NCBI GenBank assembly: GCA_050261515.1
Contig: JBLNDJ010000018.1
Coordinates: 1-64,000 of the forward strand
Reading direction: 5' to 3'
Length of the DNA: 64,000 nucleotides
Origin: JBLNDJ01 sp050261515
Lineage (GTDB): Bacteria > Acidobacteriota > Terriglobia > Bryobacterales > Bryobacteraceae
Shown: in pieces, positions 52,997 to 62,479 of the stretch
Numbering within the stretch: position 1 is the first letter of the stretch
How the letters are laid out: each line of letters opens with the position of its first letter
Position numbers and translations under genes: made by a program
The notes under the pieces: model-generated
What the model was told of the DNA's origin: nothing
The model's input: only the letters and a program-made list of their open reading frames with translations
Database searches by the model: none

Positions 52997-53850
52997 CGGA
53001 GCGTCCGCAGCCGTTTTTCCCGGCTGATGATTTCTTGAATACGCACGCCGTAATTGCCCTCGACTACGACCACTTCGCCGCGCGCGATTACGCAGTTGTT
53101 CACGATCACTTCGACCGGCTCGGTCAGGACGCGGTTCAGTTCGACAATCGACCCGGTCGTGAGTTTCATGACCTCCTTGAGCGGCAGTTCGGCGCGGCCG
53201 AACGATACGCTCACCGGAAGCTCAACCTCCATGAGCAGGTCGAGCGTGGCGCCTTTCTTCGTCCGGGACTGCTCGAGCGCGCCGGACGGCCGCTCCGCGT
53301 GGGGCGGCGCCGTCGTCTTTTGCAGCTCCAGCGCCTGCGGGGCCGTACCTTTTTCAAGCGCATCCGCCAGGGCCTTCGAAACGACCAGGCGCAACACCAG
53401 CGGCTCGGTCTTGGGGAGCGCCACTTCTATGTCGAACACGGCGGCGCCCTCGCCCGGTTCGGCCGCTTCGGCGCCGTTCTCGCACGAAACCGTGCTCCCG
53501 GCGCGCTCGGTGGCGGCTTGCGCCAGCCCCGAGTACGCCTGGCTCGAGACTTCAAGGTACGTGTTTTTCGCCTCGGCGGTCTCGGTGGATTCTATGCCCG
53601 CGGCGGCGAGAGTATGGCGGCCGATCGCAAGCCAGGCCGGTTCGGGCGCGCCCGTCCAGAGGATCGCCGCCGGCCCCAGGTTGAACGGCTGCTGCCACCA
53701 CAGCCAGGACTCGCCCGCGGCGGCTTCGCCGGACGCGGCGCGGCACTCGGCGCGCGGCCGCTCCCCCGCCATCGTTTCGATGGCGTCGGCCAGGCGCGAG
53801 GCCCAGGAGGCTGCGATCCAGTGTGCGGTCGGGCTGGTTTCCGAAGGCAT
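52993..53850 (-). CDS. FliN/FliY-like flagellar switch protein, long form
   Basis: 285 residues. The last 80 form the SpoA (FliN) domain: VELPVSVSFGRAELPLKEV, then VEVIVNNCVIARGEVVVVEGNYGVRI. The first 200 residues are an acidic, Ala-rich region without the CheC phosphatase motifs I would expect in FliY. A second, short FliN is encoded at 60973-61221. This one probably joins the C-ring or a modified switch. One base from fliA. Confidence 0.8.
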   Translation of the reverse strand: MPSETSPTAHWIAASWASRLADAIETMAGERPRAECRAASGEAAAGESWLWWQQPFNLGPAAILWTGAPEPAWLAIGRHTLAAAGIESTETAEAKNTYLEVSSQAYSGLAQAATERAGSTVSCENGAEAAEPGEGAAVFDIEVALPKTEPLVLRLVVSKALADALEKGTAPQALELQKTTAPPHAERPSGALEQSRTKKGATLDLLMEVELPVSVSFGRAELPLKEVMKLTTGSIVELNRVLTEPVEVIVNNCVIARGEVVVVEGNYGVRIQEIISREKRLRTLR

Positions 53851-53851
53851 A

Positions 53852-54601
53852 TCAGAGGGCTCCGCGCTCTACCGGCCAGCGCTGCCTGATGTATCCCCTC
53901 AGGCGCAGGATCGCCTGCGTCTTCAACTGCGAAATGCGCGATTCGTGCAGATCGACGATCCGGGCGATCTCCCGGAGCGTCAACTCTTCCCGGTAGTACA
54001 GGCTCAGGACCGTGCGCTCGATGGCCGGCATCCGCTCGATCGCGCCGGCCAGCAGCCGCTCCAGTTCCTTGCGCTCGACGATCCGCGAAGGCCACTTCTC
54101 CTCGTCGTCGGAGACGTATTTCAGCAGGTCGCGGCCCCCGTCCTCGGGCGCGGATTCGAGGCTCCCGAGATCGAGGCCGTGGATCTCGACCAGCCAGCCG
54201 TGGAACTCATCGATCGTGATCTTGAGCTCTCCGGCGATTTCCTCTTCGCTCGGCGCGCGTTGCAGGCGCTGCTCCGCCTCGGCGATCGCGGCTTCGATCT
54301 GCTTCGCCTTCTTTCGCTTTTGCCGCGGCGCCCAGTCGAGCCCGCGCAGGCTGTCGAGAATCGCTCCGCGGATTTTGTATTCCGCGTACGTTTTGAGCTT
54401 CACGTTCAAGCTCGGGTCGAAGTGATCGATCGCCGATATCAGGCCGACGATTCCGGTCGAGATCAGGTCGTCCAGGCTGACTGAGCCCGGCAGCCGGTCG
54501 TGGATGCGCCGGGCAATCAGGCGCACCTGCGGCAGATGCTCGAGAATCAGCCGCTCCCGCTCGGCGGCTGCGTCCTGCGCGACTGGATAAGTTTCGGTCA
54601 C
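53852..54601 (-). CDS. fliA: Flagellar sigma factor FliA (sigma-28)
   Basis: 249 residues of the FliA/WhiG type. Region 2 includes DDLISTGIVGLISAIDHFDPS and KLKTYAEYKIRGAILDSLR; region 3 SEEEIAGELKITIDEFHGWL; region 4 ERTVLSLYYREELTLREIARIVDLHESRISQLK. It directs RNA polymerase to late flagellar promoters, matching the sites before fliW, flagellin and the sigma-54 activator. No anti-sigma factor gene flgM is visible here. Lies 11 bases after flhF. Confidence 0.95.
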   Translation of the reverse strand: MTETYPVAQDAAAERERLILEHLPQVRLIARRIHDRLPGSVSLDDLISTGIVGLISAIDHFDPSLNVKLKTYAEYKIRGAILDSLRGLDWAPRQKRKKAKQIEAAIAEAEQRLQRAPSEEEIAGELKITIDEFHGWLVEIHGLDLGSLESAPEDGGRDLLKYVSDDEEKWPSRIVERKELERLLAGAIERMPAIERTVLSLYYREELTLREIARIVDLHESRISQLKTQAILRLRGYIRQRWPVERGAL

Positions 54602-54612
54602 TCGATCGCACC

Positions 54613-55722
54613 CTATGCGGCAGCGGCGGGAGTCTGGGCCTGTTCGCGCTTCAGTGCCAGCTCCAGGATCCGGTCCGCTGTGGCCGGCTCCAGATCGTCC
54701 GGAATCTGCTGGCCCGCGGCCAGGAACGACACCGGCTTCCCCGTCCGCACCGCTTCGTTCAGGATCGGGCCGAACGTTCCGGTTTCGTCGAGCTTCGTGA
54801 ACAGCAGCTTCCGGGGCCGGAACACTTCGAAACGATCCACCACGCGCTTTAGATCGGCGGAACGGGCCGAAGCCGTTAGGACCAGATGCGTATCAATTTC
54901 GGGGCGGCCGGCCAGAAACCGCGCCAGGTCCTCGGCGGCGTCCATGTCTTTGGGACCGAAACCGGGGGTGTCGATCAGGATCAGGTCCTTGTTACGGTGC
55001 TCGGCAAGGGCCTGGCCGAGCGCAAGCGTGGTCTCAAATGCCTGGAACCCGACCCCCAGGATGGCCGCGTAGGAGCGCAACTGCTCGGCTGCGGCGATCC
55101 GGTAGCAATCGATCGACAGCAGTTGCGTCGGGCGGCGCGTCGCCAGCCCGTGCAGGACGGCGAGTTTGGCGAGCGTTGCGGTCTTGCCGGCTCCGGGAGG
55201 GCCGACCAGCGCCACCACGCGCGGGCCGTCCTTGGCGCAGCCGAGCGAGGCGTCCACCTTGAAGCGGCCCGCCAGATCCGATCGAACGATGCGGTATAAC
55301 TGTGCGGGCGTGGGGGCCGCCCCCGAGGCGCGCATCCCGCTCAGCAGATCGTGGGCGAGATCTTCGGCGATCCCGTTTTCGGTCAGCCGGGCGAAGGCGT
55401 CCGCGAACACGCCGTTCGGGTCGTTGGCCGTGATGTTCGACCTCGCGATCGCGGCCGCCACGCGTTCGAGCTTCCGTTCGAGCTCCGCCATCCCGGGCGG
55501 CAACGGAGCGGCCGGCGCGGGCGCGCTCGCGGGCGCCGGAGCGCAGGCGCTGGCCGGACGAGCCTCCTCGTTCACCCCAAAGACAACCTCGAACTGCCCC
55601 AGGTGTTTCGATTCGGGCGGGGCCGGCCGCGTCTCCACCAGCATCGCCTCGGGACCCAGCTCCCGGCGGGCGAGGCGCAGCGCGGTGTTCGTATCCGGTA
55701 CGAAGAACGATTTCAGCTTCAT
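54613..55722 (-). CDS. flhF: Flagellar SRP-type GTPase FlhF
   Basis: 369 residues: N-terminal basic region, Pro/Ala linker (about 55-75), N domain, then the NG GTPase with VGPPGAGKTATLAKLA (G1), LLSIDCYRIAAAEQL, and LILIDTPGFGPKD. FlhF positions flagella, usually at a pole. Its partner ATPase gene flhG, normally next to it, is missing between flhF and fliA. Overlaps flhA stop by ATGA-type contact. Confidence 0.92.
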   Translation of the reverse strand: MKLKSFFVPDTNTALRLARRELGPEAMLVETRPAPPESKHLGQFEVVFGVNEEARPASACAPAPASAPAPAAPLPPGMAELERKLERVAAAIARSNITANDPNGVFADAFARLTENGIAEDLAHDLLSGMRASGAAPTPAQLYRIVRSDLAGRFKVDASLGCAKDGPRVVALVGPPGAGKTATLAKLAVLHGLATRRPTQLLSIDCYRIAAAEQLRSYAAILGVGFQAFETTLALGQALAEHRNKDLILIDTPGFGPKDMDAAEDLARFLAGRPEIDTHLVLTASARSADLKRVVDRFEVFRPRKLLFTKLDETGTFGPILNEAVRTGKPVSFLAAGQQIPDDLEPATADRILELALKREQAQTPAAAA

Positions 55723-57860
55723 GCGATGACTCCAAGCGAGACCACTTTGACTCCGGCGGGAATCTCGTTATGAGAAAGGAAATGCAGGTTCGGGATCGAC
55801 GGCTCGACGAGCTGGCGCAGAAAACACCGCGCTCCGGAGCTCGCCACCGCCACCACCGGCGACTCGGGGGTGCCGGTGGTTTTCGCGATCCGGTCGAGCA
55901 GGTCGCGGATCGCCTGCGGGGACAGGTTCAGGTGGCTCGTGAACTCGGCATGCTCGACGGCACGCTCGACCACCTGCTCTAGCGAAGGATCGATAAAGTA
56001 CGCCGGCAATTCGCCCGCCTGGTTCAGGTACGGCTTGACCACCATCCTGCGGATCGCCTGGCGGACGTACTCGGTCAGCAGCAGCGGGTTCTTGGTCATC
56101 GCCGCCGCCTCGCCCAGGGCTTCGAGAATGGAGAGCGCGTCGCGGATGGCGACCCGTTCCCGCAGCAGGTTCTGGAGCACGCGCTGCACGAGCGCGAGCG
56201 GCACCAGCTTCGGCACCAGGTCTTCGACCACGCGCGGATTGTCCTCGCTCACGCGGTCGAGCACTCTCTTGGCGTCCTGGCGCGTGAACAGCTCGTGCGC
56301 GTGGCGGCGGATCGTCTCGGCCAGGTGCGTGCCGAGCACGCTCACGGCGTCCACGACCGTGTAGCCCGCCCGCCGCGCCTCTTCGGATTGTTCGGCCCTA
56401 ATCCACAGGGCCGGGATCCCGAAGGCCGGCTCGCGCGTCTCGATGCCCTCGACCGCCCTGGCGGGCTTGCCCGACGGAATCGCGAGCTCGCAGCCCTGCG
56501 GCAGCTCCGCGCGCGCGATCTCGACGCCCTTCAGGCTGATCGAGTATTCGCGCGCCTTGAGCGCGAGGTTGTCGCTGACGCGCACCGGCGGCAGCAGGTA
56601 GCCGAGCTCGCCGGCGAGTTGCCTTCGAATCGCGGCCAGCCGTCTCAGCAGTGGCGAGTTCTGGCCGCCCTCGACCAGCCGCACCAGGCCCAGGCCGACC
56701 TCGACCGCCAGCGGCTCCACCTTGAGCAGCGATTCGAGGTTCTCCCGCGGGCGCGCCGGCGCGGCAGCCGCGGCGGCCTCGCCCTCCTGCGCTTCCTTCT
56801 TCCGCATGCGCCAGGCCGCCGTCCCGAGCGCCCCGCCTATGGCCAGGAAGGGGATTTTTGGCAGCCCCGGGATGATCGCGATCACGAACAGAACCGCCGA
56901 GGCGAGCAGCAGGGGCTGCGCGGCGCCGAACACCTGCTTCCGGAACTCGGTCCCCAGGCGCGCCTCGGCGCTCGCGCGCGTGACGATCATGCCGCCCGAA
57001 ATCGAGATCATGAGCGCCGGAACCACCGTCACCAGCCCGTCGCCGATGGTCAGGACGGTGTAGGTTTGAAGCGCGCGCTTCAGGTCCATGCCGTGCTGCA
57101 GGACGCCGATCAGGAACCCCGCCAGAATATTGATCGCCGTGATCAGGATGCTCGCCACCGCGTCGCGCTGGGTGAAGCGCGAGGCTCCGTCCATGGCGCC
57201 GTAGAACTCGGCTTCGGTGGCGAGCTGCCGCCGCCTGAGCCGCGCCTGCGCCTCGTCGATCAGGCCGGCATTCAGGTCCGAGTCGATCGACATCTGCTTG
57301 CCCGGCAGGGCATCGAGGGTGAACCGCGCCGTGACCTCCGAGATGCGCACCGCGCCGTGGTTGATGACGACGTACTGGATGGCGATCAGGACCAGAAAGA
57401 TCACCACGCCCACGATGTAGTTGCCGCCCACGACGAAGGTCCCGAAGGCCTCGATCACGCTCCCGGCCGCCGACGTCCCCGAGTTGCCGTTGAGCAGGAT
57501 CAGTCGCGCCGAGGAGACGTTCAGGCCCAGCCGGAACAGCGTCATTAGCAGCAGCGCTGTCGGAAACACGCTGAACTCGACGGGCTTCAGAATGTACATG
57601 GCCACCAGCAGCACCACCACTGACAGCGTGATGTTGACCACGATCAGCAGGTCCATCAGGAACGCTGGCAATGGCGTCACCATCGCGAGCACGATGGCCA
57701 GCACGGCCAGCGGCACGGCCAGTTCGGCCGCCGCCGCCGGCGTCATCATCGGACCGCGGGCGGGGCCCTTCCGGTGCGGACGCGCGGCCGGGGCGCGCGC
57801 GGGTGCGGGCGCGCGCGTTCCCGCATCCGGAGCAAGCGCGACTGCGTTGGCCGGGGCCAT
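55719..57860 (-). CDS. flhA: Flagellar export gate protein FlhA
   Basis: 713 residues: an unusual Ala/Pro-rich N-terminal extension of about 37 residues (a start at MMTPAAAAEL is an alternative), eight transmembrane helices, the FHIPEP-type loop here as GAVRISEVTARFTLDALPGKQMSIDSDL, and a C-terminal cytosolic domain that forms the nonameric ring for chaperone docking. Essential for type III export. Follows flhB by three bases. Confidence 0.95.
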   Translation of the reverse strand: MAPANAVALAPDAGTRAPAPARAPAARPHRKGPARGPMMTPAAAAELAVPLAVLAIVLAMVTPLPAFLMDLLIVVNITLSVVVLLVAMYILKPVEFSVFPTALLLMTLFRLGLNVSSARLILLNGNSGTSAAGSVIEAFGTFVVGGNYIVGVVIFLVLIAIQYVVINHGAVRISEVTARFTLDALPGKQMSIDSDLNAGLIDEAQARLRRRQLATEAEFYGAMDGASRFTQRDAVASILITAINILAGFLIGVLQHGMDLKRALQTYTVLTIGDGLVTVVPALMISISGGMIVTRASAEARLGTEFRKQVFGAAQPLLLASAVLFVIAIIPGLPKIPFLAIGGALGTAAWRMRKKEAQEGEAAAAAAPARPRENLESLLKVEPLAVEVGLGLVRLVEGGQNSPLLRRLAAIRRQLAGELGYLLPPVRVSDNLALKAREYSISLKGVEIARAELPQGCELAIPSGKPARAVEGIETREPAFGIPALWIRAEQSEEARRAGYTVVDAVSVLGTHLAETIRRHAHELFTRQDAKRVLDRVSEDNPRVVEDLVPKLVPLALVQRVLQNLLRERVAIRDALSILEALGEAAAMTKNPLLLTEYVRQAIRRMVVKPYLNQAGELPAYFIDPSLEQVVERAVEHAEFTSHLNLSPQAIRDLLDRIAKTTGTPESPVVAVASSGARCFLRQLVEPSIPNLHFLSHNEIPAGVKVVSLGVIA

Positions 57861-57863
57861 GGG

Positions 57864-58928
57864 TTACGCCGGCAGGCGACCTCCCATCAGACGGTAGATG
57901 TAGGCCAGGATCTCGGCCACGGCGCGGTACAGGTGGGCCGGAATCTCCTGCCCGACCTCGGCCGACTTGTAGAGCGCCTGGGCGAGCGGCGGGTTCTCGA
58001 TGATCGGGATCTGGTGCTCGGTCGCTTTCCGGCGGATGCGCTGGGCCAGATAGTTCTTGCCCTTGGCCACCACGACCGGGGCGGCCATCTGGTCCATGGC
58101 GTAGCGGATCGCCACCGCATAATGCGTCGGGTTGACGACCACGGCCGTCGCGGTCGGGACCTGCTGCATCATGCGGCGTCTCAGCCATTCGCGCTGCAGG
58201 CGGCGGATCTTAGCCTTCACCTGCGGGTTGCCGTCGAGCTCCTTGATCTCTTCCCGGATTTCCTGCTTGGACATTTTGAGGTCGCCGATGTAGCGCCGCC
58301 GCTGGCGCCAGTAATCGAACGCCCCCAGGACGGCGAAGACCGCCGCCGCCCGCCAGACCAGCGTTTTCATCGAGTCCGTCATCTGCCGCGCGCCCTGTTC
58401 CACGCCTTCGAGCGGCATCGCCCAGAGCTGGTCCAGGTTCTCCTTGACGACGCCGTACACCGCCAGGCCGAAGACCGGCAGCAGCACGAGCGCCTGTAAA
58501 AACATCGGCAGATTCTGCCTGGGAACTTCGCGGATTCGCTGAAAAAAGTTGAGGCGTTTGACCTGCGGGGCAAGGTTTTTCGTCGAAAACCCGAAACGCG
58601 TGATCGTCAGGTGCATGCCGGCGGTCACCACCAGCAGAACCGCGCTCAGGGCCGCGAACGGCGCCAGGCGGTCGAGGAAGACGGCCGATGCCATCGCGCC
58701 CAGGGTTTCGGGCGTCAACTCCACCGTGAAGGCGCGCTTCAGCAGCCAGCGCATCGAATCCATCAGGCCCGCGCACCAGGCGCCTCCGCAGGCGGTCAGC
58801 AGCATCGCAAAGGTGAGGAACTGCGCGGCGGCGAGCGCCTCGCGGCTGACCGGAAAACGCCCTTCCTCGCGCGCCTTTTCAAGGCGCCGCGCGGTCGGTT
58901 GTTCGGTGGCCTGCCCCTTGTCCGCCAT
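57864..58928 (-). CDS. flhB: Flagellar export switch protein FlhB
   Basis: 354 residues. N-terminal EQPTARRLEKAREEGRFPVS, four transmembrane helices, and a cytosolic domain with the self-cleavage site NPTH in VVVNPTHYAVAIRY, which flips export from rod/hook to filament substrates. Clean family length. Follows fliR by six bases. Confidence 0.95.
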   Translation of the reverse strand: MADKGQATEQPTARRLEKAREEGRFPVSREALAAAQFLTFAMLLTACGGAWCAGLMDSMRWLLKRAFTVELTPETLGAMASAVFLDRLAPFAALSAVLLVVTAGMHLTITRFGFSTKNLAPQVKRLNFFQRIREVPRQNLPMFLQALVLLPVFGLAVYGVVKENLDQLWAMPLEGVEQGARQMTDSMKTLVWRAAAVFAVLGAFDYWRQRRRYIGDLKMSKQEIREEIKELDGNPQVKAKIRRLQREWLRRRMMQQVPTATAVVVNPTHYAVAIRYAMDQMAAPVVVAKGKNYLAQRIRRKATEHQIPIIENPPLAQALYKSAEVGQEIPAHLYRAVAEILAYIYRLMGGRLPA

Positions 58929-58934
58929 GGCGCG

Positions 58935-59702
58935 CTAGAGCAGGCGGGTGAGCGCCGTCATCGTCCGGCCGGCCGCGGCCCGGTACGCCGGCAGGAACAG
59001 GATCAAAATCGCCGCCAGAAACGCCAGCGTGGCCAGCATCTTGGCCGGGAAGGCAAGCGTCAGGAGCTGAAGCTGCTGGTGCATGCGCCCGAGCAGCGCG
59101 AGTGCGACATCGACCAGCATCAGCAGCACCACCACCGGCAGCGCCAGCCGCACGCCTGTCGCCAGCATGTTCGAGCCGAGCGCGATCATCGTCGCGGCGG
59201 CCTTCGGGGTCACCAGATACGTCCCGGGCGGATGCGCCGCCAGGCTATGGGCGAATGCCCGCACCACTTCGCGGTCCAGGCCCATCGAGAAAAACAGCAG
59301 TCCGGCCATGAGCTGGGCGATCACCAGCAGAACGTTGCTGTCGGCCTCGGTCGAAGGATCGACCGTTGAGGCGTAGGAATATCCCGCCTGCAAGCCGAAC
59401 ACCTGCGCCGCGACCAGCAGGCTTTCAATCAGGAACGACACGGCCAGGCCTGCCGTGATGCCCAGCGCCGCTTCCGACGCCAGAAGTGCCAGAAAACGTC
59501 CCGCCGACGGCTCAAAGCCGGACATAACCGGCCATAGCGGCGCGAGCGCGATCGTGAGGCTCAGAGCGAGCGCGGCCCTGACCGGCTCGGGGGCGTTCCG
59601 GAACCCGGGCAGCGGCACGAATGCCACGGCGCCGGCGACGCGCGCCAGCACCGCCAGAAACCCGAACAGCGCCTCCGGGACGCCGGCCAGCTCAGTGTGC
59701 AT
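58935..59702 (-). CDS. fliR: Flagellar export gate protein FliR
   Basis: 255 residues, six predicted transmembrane helices, FliR signatures PGFRNAPEPVRAALALSL and GLQAGYSYASTVDPS. Part of the FliPQR gate with the two preceding products. Overlaps fliQ by 11 bases, indicating coupled translation. Confidence 0.93.
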   Translation of the reverse strand: MHTELAGVPEALFGFLAVLARVAGAVAFVPLPGFRNAPEPVRAALALSLTIALAPLWPVMSGFEPSAGRFLALLASEAALGITAGLAVSFLIESLLVAAQVFGLQAGYSYASTVDPSTEADSNVLLVIAQLMAGLLFFSMGLDREVVRAFAHSLAAHPPGTYLVTPKAAATMIALGSNMLATGVRLALPVVVLLMLVDVALALLGRMHQQLQLLTLAFPAKMLATLAFLAAILILFLPAYRAAAGRTMTALTRLL

Positions 59703-59970
59703 AGCGCCCCAGGTTGCCCAGGATCGCAGCCGTGTAGCTCACGATCTGCTTGAGCATCCAGGGCAGCGAGATCAGCATCGCCACCAGAAACGCGGCCAGG
59801 CGCGGGATGGTGCTGAACGCCGAGTCCTGCATCGACGTCACCACCTGCACCAGGCTGATCGCCACGCCGGCCACGAAGCCGATCACGAGCAGAGGGAGGC
59901 TCAGCCAGAAGGCCATTAAGAGGCACTCTCGGATTGTCTGGATCACGAATTCGGGAGTCATCGGGGTCAA
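59692..59970 (-). CDS. fliQ: Flagellar export gate protein FliQ
   Basis: 92 residues, two transmembrane hairpins: IQTIRECLLMAFWLSLPLLVIGFVAGVAISL and a second hydrophobic segment LVAMLISLPWMLKQIVSYTA (each shown in part). Standard FliQ length. Overlaps fliP by ATGA. Confidence 0.93.
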   Translation of the reverse strand: MTPMTPEFVIQTIRECLLMAFWLSLPLLVIGFVAGVAISLVQVVTSMQDSAFSTIPRLAAFLVAMLISLPWMLKQIVSYTAAILGNLGRYAH

Positions 59971-60683
59971 TAGAAACTGCGGACCAGCGATCCGACCACC
60001 AGGTTCCAGCCATCGGCCAGCACGAACAGCAGGATTTTAAAGGGCGCCGACAGCATCACCGGCGGCAACTGCACCATGCCGATCGAAAGCGTCACCGAGG
60101 CCACCACCAGATCGATTACCAGGAAGGGCAGGAACAGAACCGCCCCGATCTGGAACGCCGTCTTCAGCTCGGAAAGGATGTAGGCCGGGGCGACGATCTT
60201 CAGGTCGAGATCGGCCGGAGTCCTGGGTGCCGGAGAACGTGTGATTTCGAGCAGCAGCCTGATATCCTTTTCCCGGGTGAAACGCACCAGAAACGCCTTG
60301 AGCGGCTTGGCGCCCGCCTCAAAGCCCTGGCTCGTGGTGAGCTGGCCTTTTTCGACCGGCTCCCATCCCTTGGCATAGATATCGGCGGCCACCGGCTGCA
60401 TGATCAGGATCGTCAGAAAAAGCGCCAGGCCGATGAGGACCTGGTTCGAGGGCGTCGATTGCGTCCCGAGCGCCTGCCTGAGGAAGTGCAGCACCACGAC
60501 GATCCGCAGAAACGGCGTGATCGACATGACGATCGCCGGCAGGAGCGTCAGCAGCGTCATTAACAGGACGATCTGCATCGGCACGCTCAGGGCTCCGGGG
60601 CCCTTGGCGAACGAGATTCCGGCGATCGGCTCGGCGGCGCGCAGGGCGGCGGGCGCGGCCAGTGCGGCCAGAAGCGTCTTCAT
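59967..60683 (-). CDS. fliP: Flagellar export gate protein FliP
   Basis: 238 residues from the ATG at 60683; a signal-like N-terminus (MKTLLAALAAPAALRAAEP) fits FliP, which is made with a cleavable leader. Core: PFLRIVVVLHFLRQALGTQSTPSNQVLIGLALFL and FLPFLVIDLVVASVTLSIGM, in parts. Forms the gate pentamer. Overlaps fliO by ATGA. Confidence 0.95.
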   Translation of the reverse strand: MKTLLAALAAPAALRAAEPIAGISFAKGPGALSVPMQIVLLMTLLTLLPAIVMSITPFLRIVVVLHFLRQALGTQSTPSNQVLIGLALFLTILIMQPVAADIYAKGWEPVEKGQLTTSQGFEAGAKPLKAFLVRFTREKDIRLLLEITRSPAPRTPADLDLKIVAPAYILSELKTAFQIGAVLFLPFLVIDLVVASVTLSIGMVQLPPVMLSAPFKILLFVLADGWNLVVGSLVRSFY

Positions 60684-60967
60684 CGGGCGGCCTCCAGCGG
60701 CGCGCCGGCCGGGCGGCTGCCGCCCGCGTCGAGAAGCGTGCACCCGCCCTGATGGGCGGCCACCAGCAGCGTCCTTTCGCCGCAGCGGACCAGGTGGAGC
60801 GTGTGCTGCGGGGTCAGTGCCACGCGCTCGAGAGCTTCAAGACGGCCCGCCCGCTTCCGCCCCAGCGCGGGCCAGCCGCCGCCGCGGCCGCGCTTGAGCG
60901 CCCACACGGCTCCCGCCAGCGCGGCGAACACCGCCGCCACCGCCACGAGTTGGCGCAGAATCTCCAT
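60680..60967 (-). CDS. fliO: Flagellar biosynthesis protein FliO
   Basis: 95 residues: one transmembrane helix (LRQLVAVAAVFAALAGAVWAL) and the small cytosolic beta domain LEALERVALTPQHTLHLVRCGERTLLVA typical of FliO. It helps assemble FliP. Start at 60967, five bases after fliN. Confidence 0.88.
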   Translation of the reverse strand: MEILRQLVAVAAVFAALAGAVWALKRGRGGGWPALGRKRAGRLEALERVALTPQHTLHLVRCGERTLLVAAHQGGCTLLDAGGSRPAGAPLEAAR

Positions 60968-60972
60968 GCGGG

Positions 60973-61221
60973 CTACATCTCCTGGTTGAAATCCGTGATC
61001 CGGATTCCAAACGTGCTTTCGATGATCACGACCTCGCCGAAGCCGATTAGCGCGCCCCCGGCGTAGATGTCGATCGCTTCTCCGGCCGACCGGGTCAGCC
61101 ACAGGACGCTGCCCGGCTGCCATTCGAGAATCTGGGCGATCGTCATGATCTTGCGGTCGAGCTCCATTTCGAGCGCGACCGGCACGTCGGCCAGGTGTGC
61201 GGCATCTTCAAGCGGCGTCAT
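60973..61221 (-). CDS. fliN: Flagellar motor switch protein FliN, short form
   Basis: 82 residues, essentially one SpoA domain: DVPVALEMELDRKIMTIAQILEW, then AIDIYAGGALIGFGEVVIIESTFGIRI. Forms the lower C-ring. One base after flgE. A longer paralogous switch protein is encoded at 52993-53850. Confidence 0.93.
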   Translation of the reverse strand: MTPLEDAAHLADVPVALEMELDRKIMTIAQILEWQPGSVLWLTRSAGEAIDIYAGGALIGFGEVVIIESTFGIRITDFNQEM

Positions 61222-62478
61222 TTAGCGTTTGAGATTGACCGTTTCCTGGCTCATCTCGTCGGCCGTCGTCACGACGCGCGAGTTCACCTGGTAGGCCCGC
61301 TGGTAGACGATCAGGTTCGTAAACTCCTTGGCGATGTCCACGGTCGAATACTCGAGCGAGGCTCCGACCACCTTTCCGCGTCCGCCGGTGTTCGACGAAC
61401 CGATCGCCGGCAGCGCCGTCGCCTCGCTGGCCAGGAAGTTGTTATTGCCGACCGCGATCAGGGACTGCGGGTTGCGGATCGAAGCGACCGCCAGCAGCCC
61501 GACCACGCGCTGTGTGCCGTTCGAATAGGACGCCAATATCTGGCCGCCGTCGGCGATTCCGACTTTGGTCAGCGCGGCGGGCGCCGAACCGTTCTGGGCG
61601 TTCGCGGTCGGCGAGGAAATCTGGTTGTACTGCGTGATGCGCGCCGCGCCGGCCGGGTTATAGAGCTGCCAGTCGATGTTCATGTCGGCCGCGCCCGAGG
61701 CGAGGCCTGTGATCGCCAGCGGCACCGTGCCGGCGGCGAGCGGAGGGTCTGTCAGGTGCCCGTACGAATCGAAGGTAAGGGTGCCGGTGACCAGCTCCTG
61801 GGGGCCCGCGGCGCCTACGTCGGCGCCCGGAATCGTCACCGAATAGTCCCACTCGTTGGCGTTGGTGCTCTTGGTGAACGTGACCGTCAGCGTATGGGAC
61901 ACGCCGAGCGAGTCGATCGCCAGCAGCGGCGTCGAGTAGGTTCCCTCGGGAGCGCCGTTGACGGCCGCGGCGTTCAGGTTCAGGTCCACCGAACAGGCCG
62001 TGGTCGCGATGGGCGCCTTCAAATCGCCGACCGGGACGACGATCTTGCCGATCGGCTGGTTCATGTCCACGACGCCGTTTGCGTCCTCGGTCCAACCCAG
62101 CACGTATTCGCCCCCGCTGGTGAGCAGGTAGCCCTCGCCGTCGGTCTGAAAATTCCCCGCGCGGGTGAACAGTTGCGCGCCCAGGTTGTTCTGAAGGATG
62201 AAGAAGCCGTCCCCCTGGATGGCGGCGTCGAGCAGGCCGCCGGTGCCCTGCACGGCGCCCTGCGTGAACTGGCGCTGGGTGAGCGGCGTGGCCGTTCCAA
62301 AACCGACCTGCGTCTCGCCGAGTCCCGCCCCGACCGACTCGGTGACCAGGTCGCGGAAAGCGACCGAGCTGGTCTTGTAGCCGGTCGTGTTCATGTTCGC
62401 CAGGTTGTTGCTGACGACGTCCACCGCGGTGGTGTTGGCGGCAAGCGCCGAAAGGGCGGTCGAGAATGCAGTAAACAT
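61222..62478 (-). CDS. flgE: Flagellar hook protein FlgE
   Basis: 418 residues. N-terminal MFTAFSTALSALAANTTAVD with NNLANMNTTGYK, central FINILQ-type GDGFFILQN, and C-terminal SLEYSTVDIAKEFTNLIVYQRAYQVNSRVVTTADEM as in hook and rod axial proteins. The length and position after flgD support hook rather than rod. Start at 62478 follows GGAGACGA. Confidence 0.92.
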   Translation of the reverse strand: MFTAFSTALSALAANTTAVDVVSNNLANMNTTGYKTSSVAFRDLVTESVGAGLGETQVGFGTATPLTQRQFTQGAVQGTGGLLDAAIQGDGFFILQNNLGAQLFTRAGNFQTDGEGYLLTSGGEYVLGWTEDANGVVDMNQPIGKIVVPVGDLKAPIATTACSVDLNLNAAAVNGAPEGTYSTPLLAIDSLGVSHTLTVTFTKSTNANEWDYSVTIPGADVGAAGPQELVTGTLTFDSYGHLTDPPLAAGTVPLAITGLASGAADMNIDWQLYNPAGAARITQYNQISSPTANAQNGSAPAALTKVGIADGGQILASYSNGTQRVVGLLAVASIRNPQSLIAVGNNNFLASEATALPAIGSSNTGGRGKVVGASLEYSTVDIAKEFTNLIVYQRAYQVNSRVVTTADEMSQETVNLKR

Positions 62479-62479
62479 G

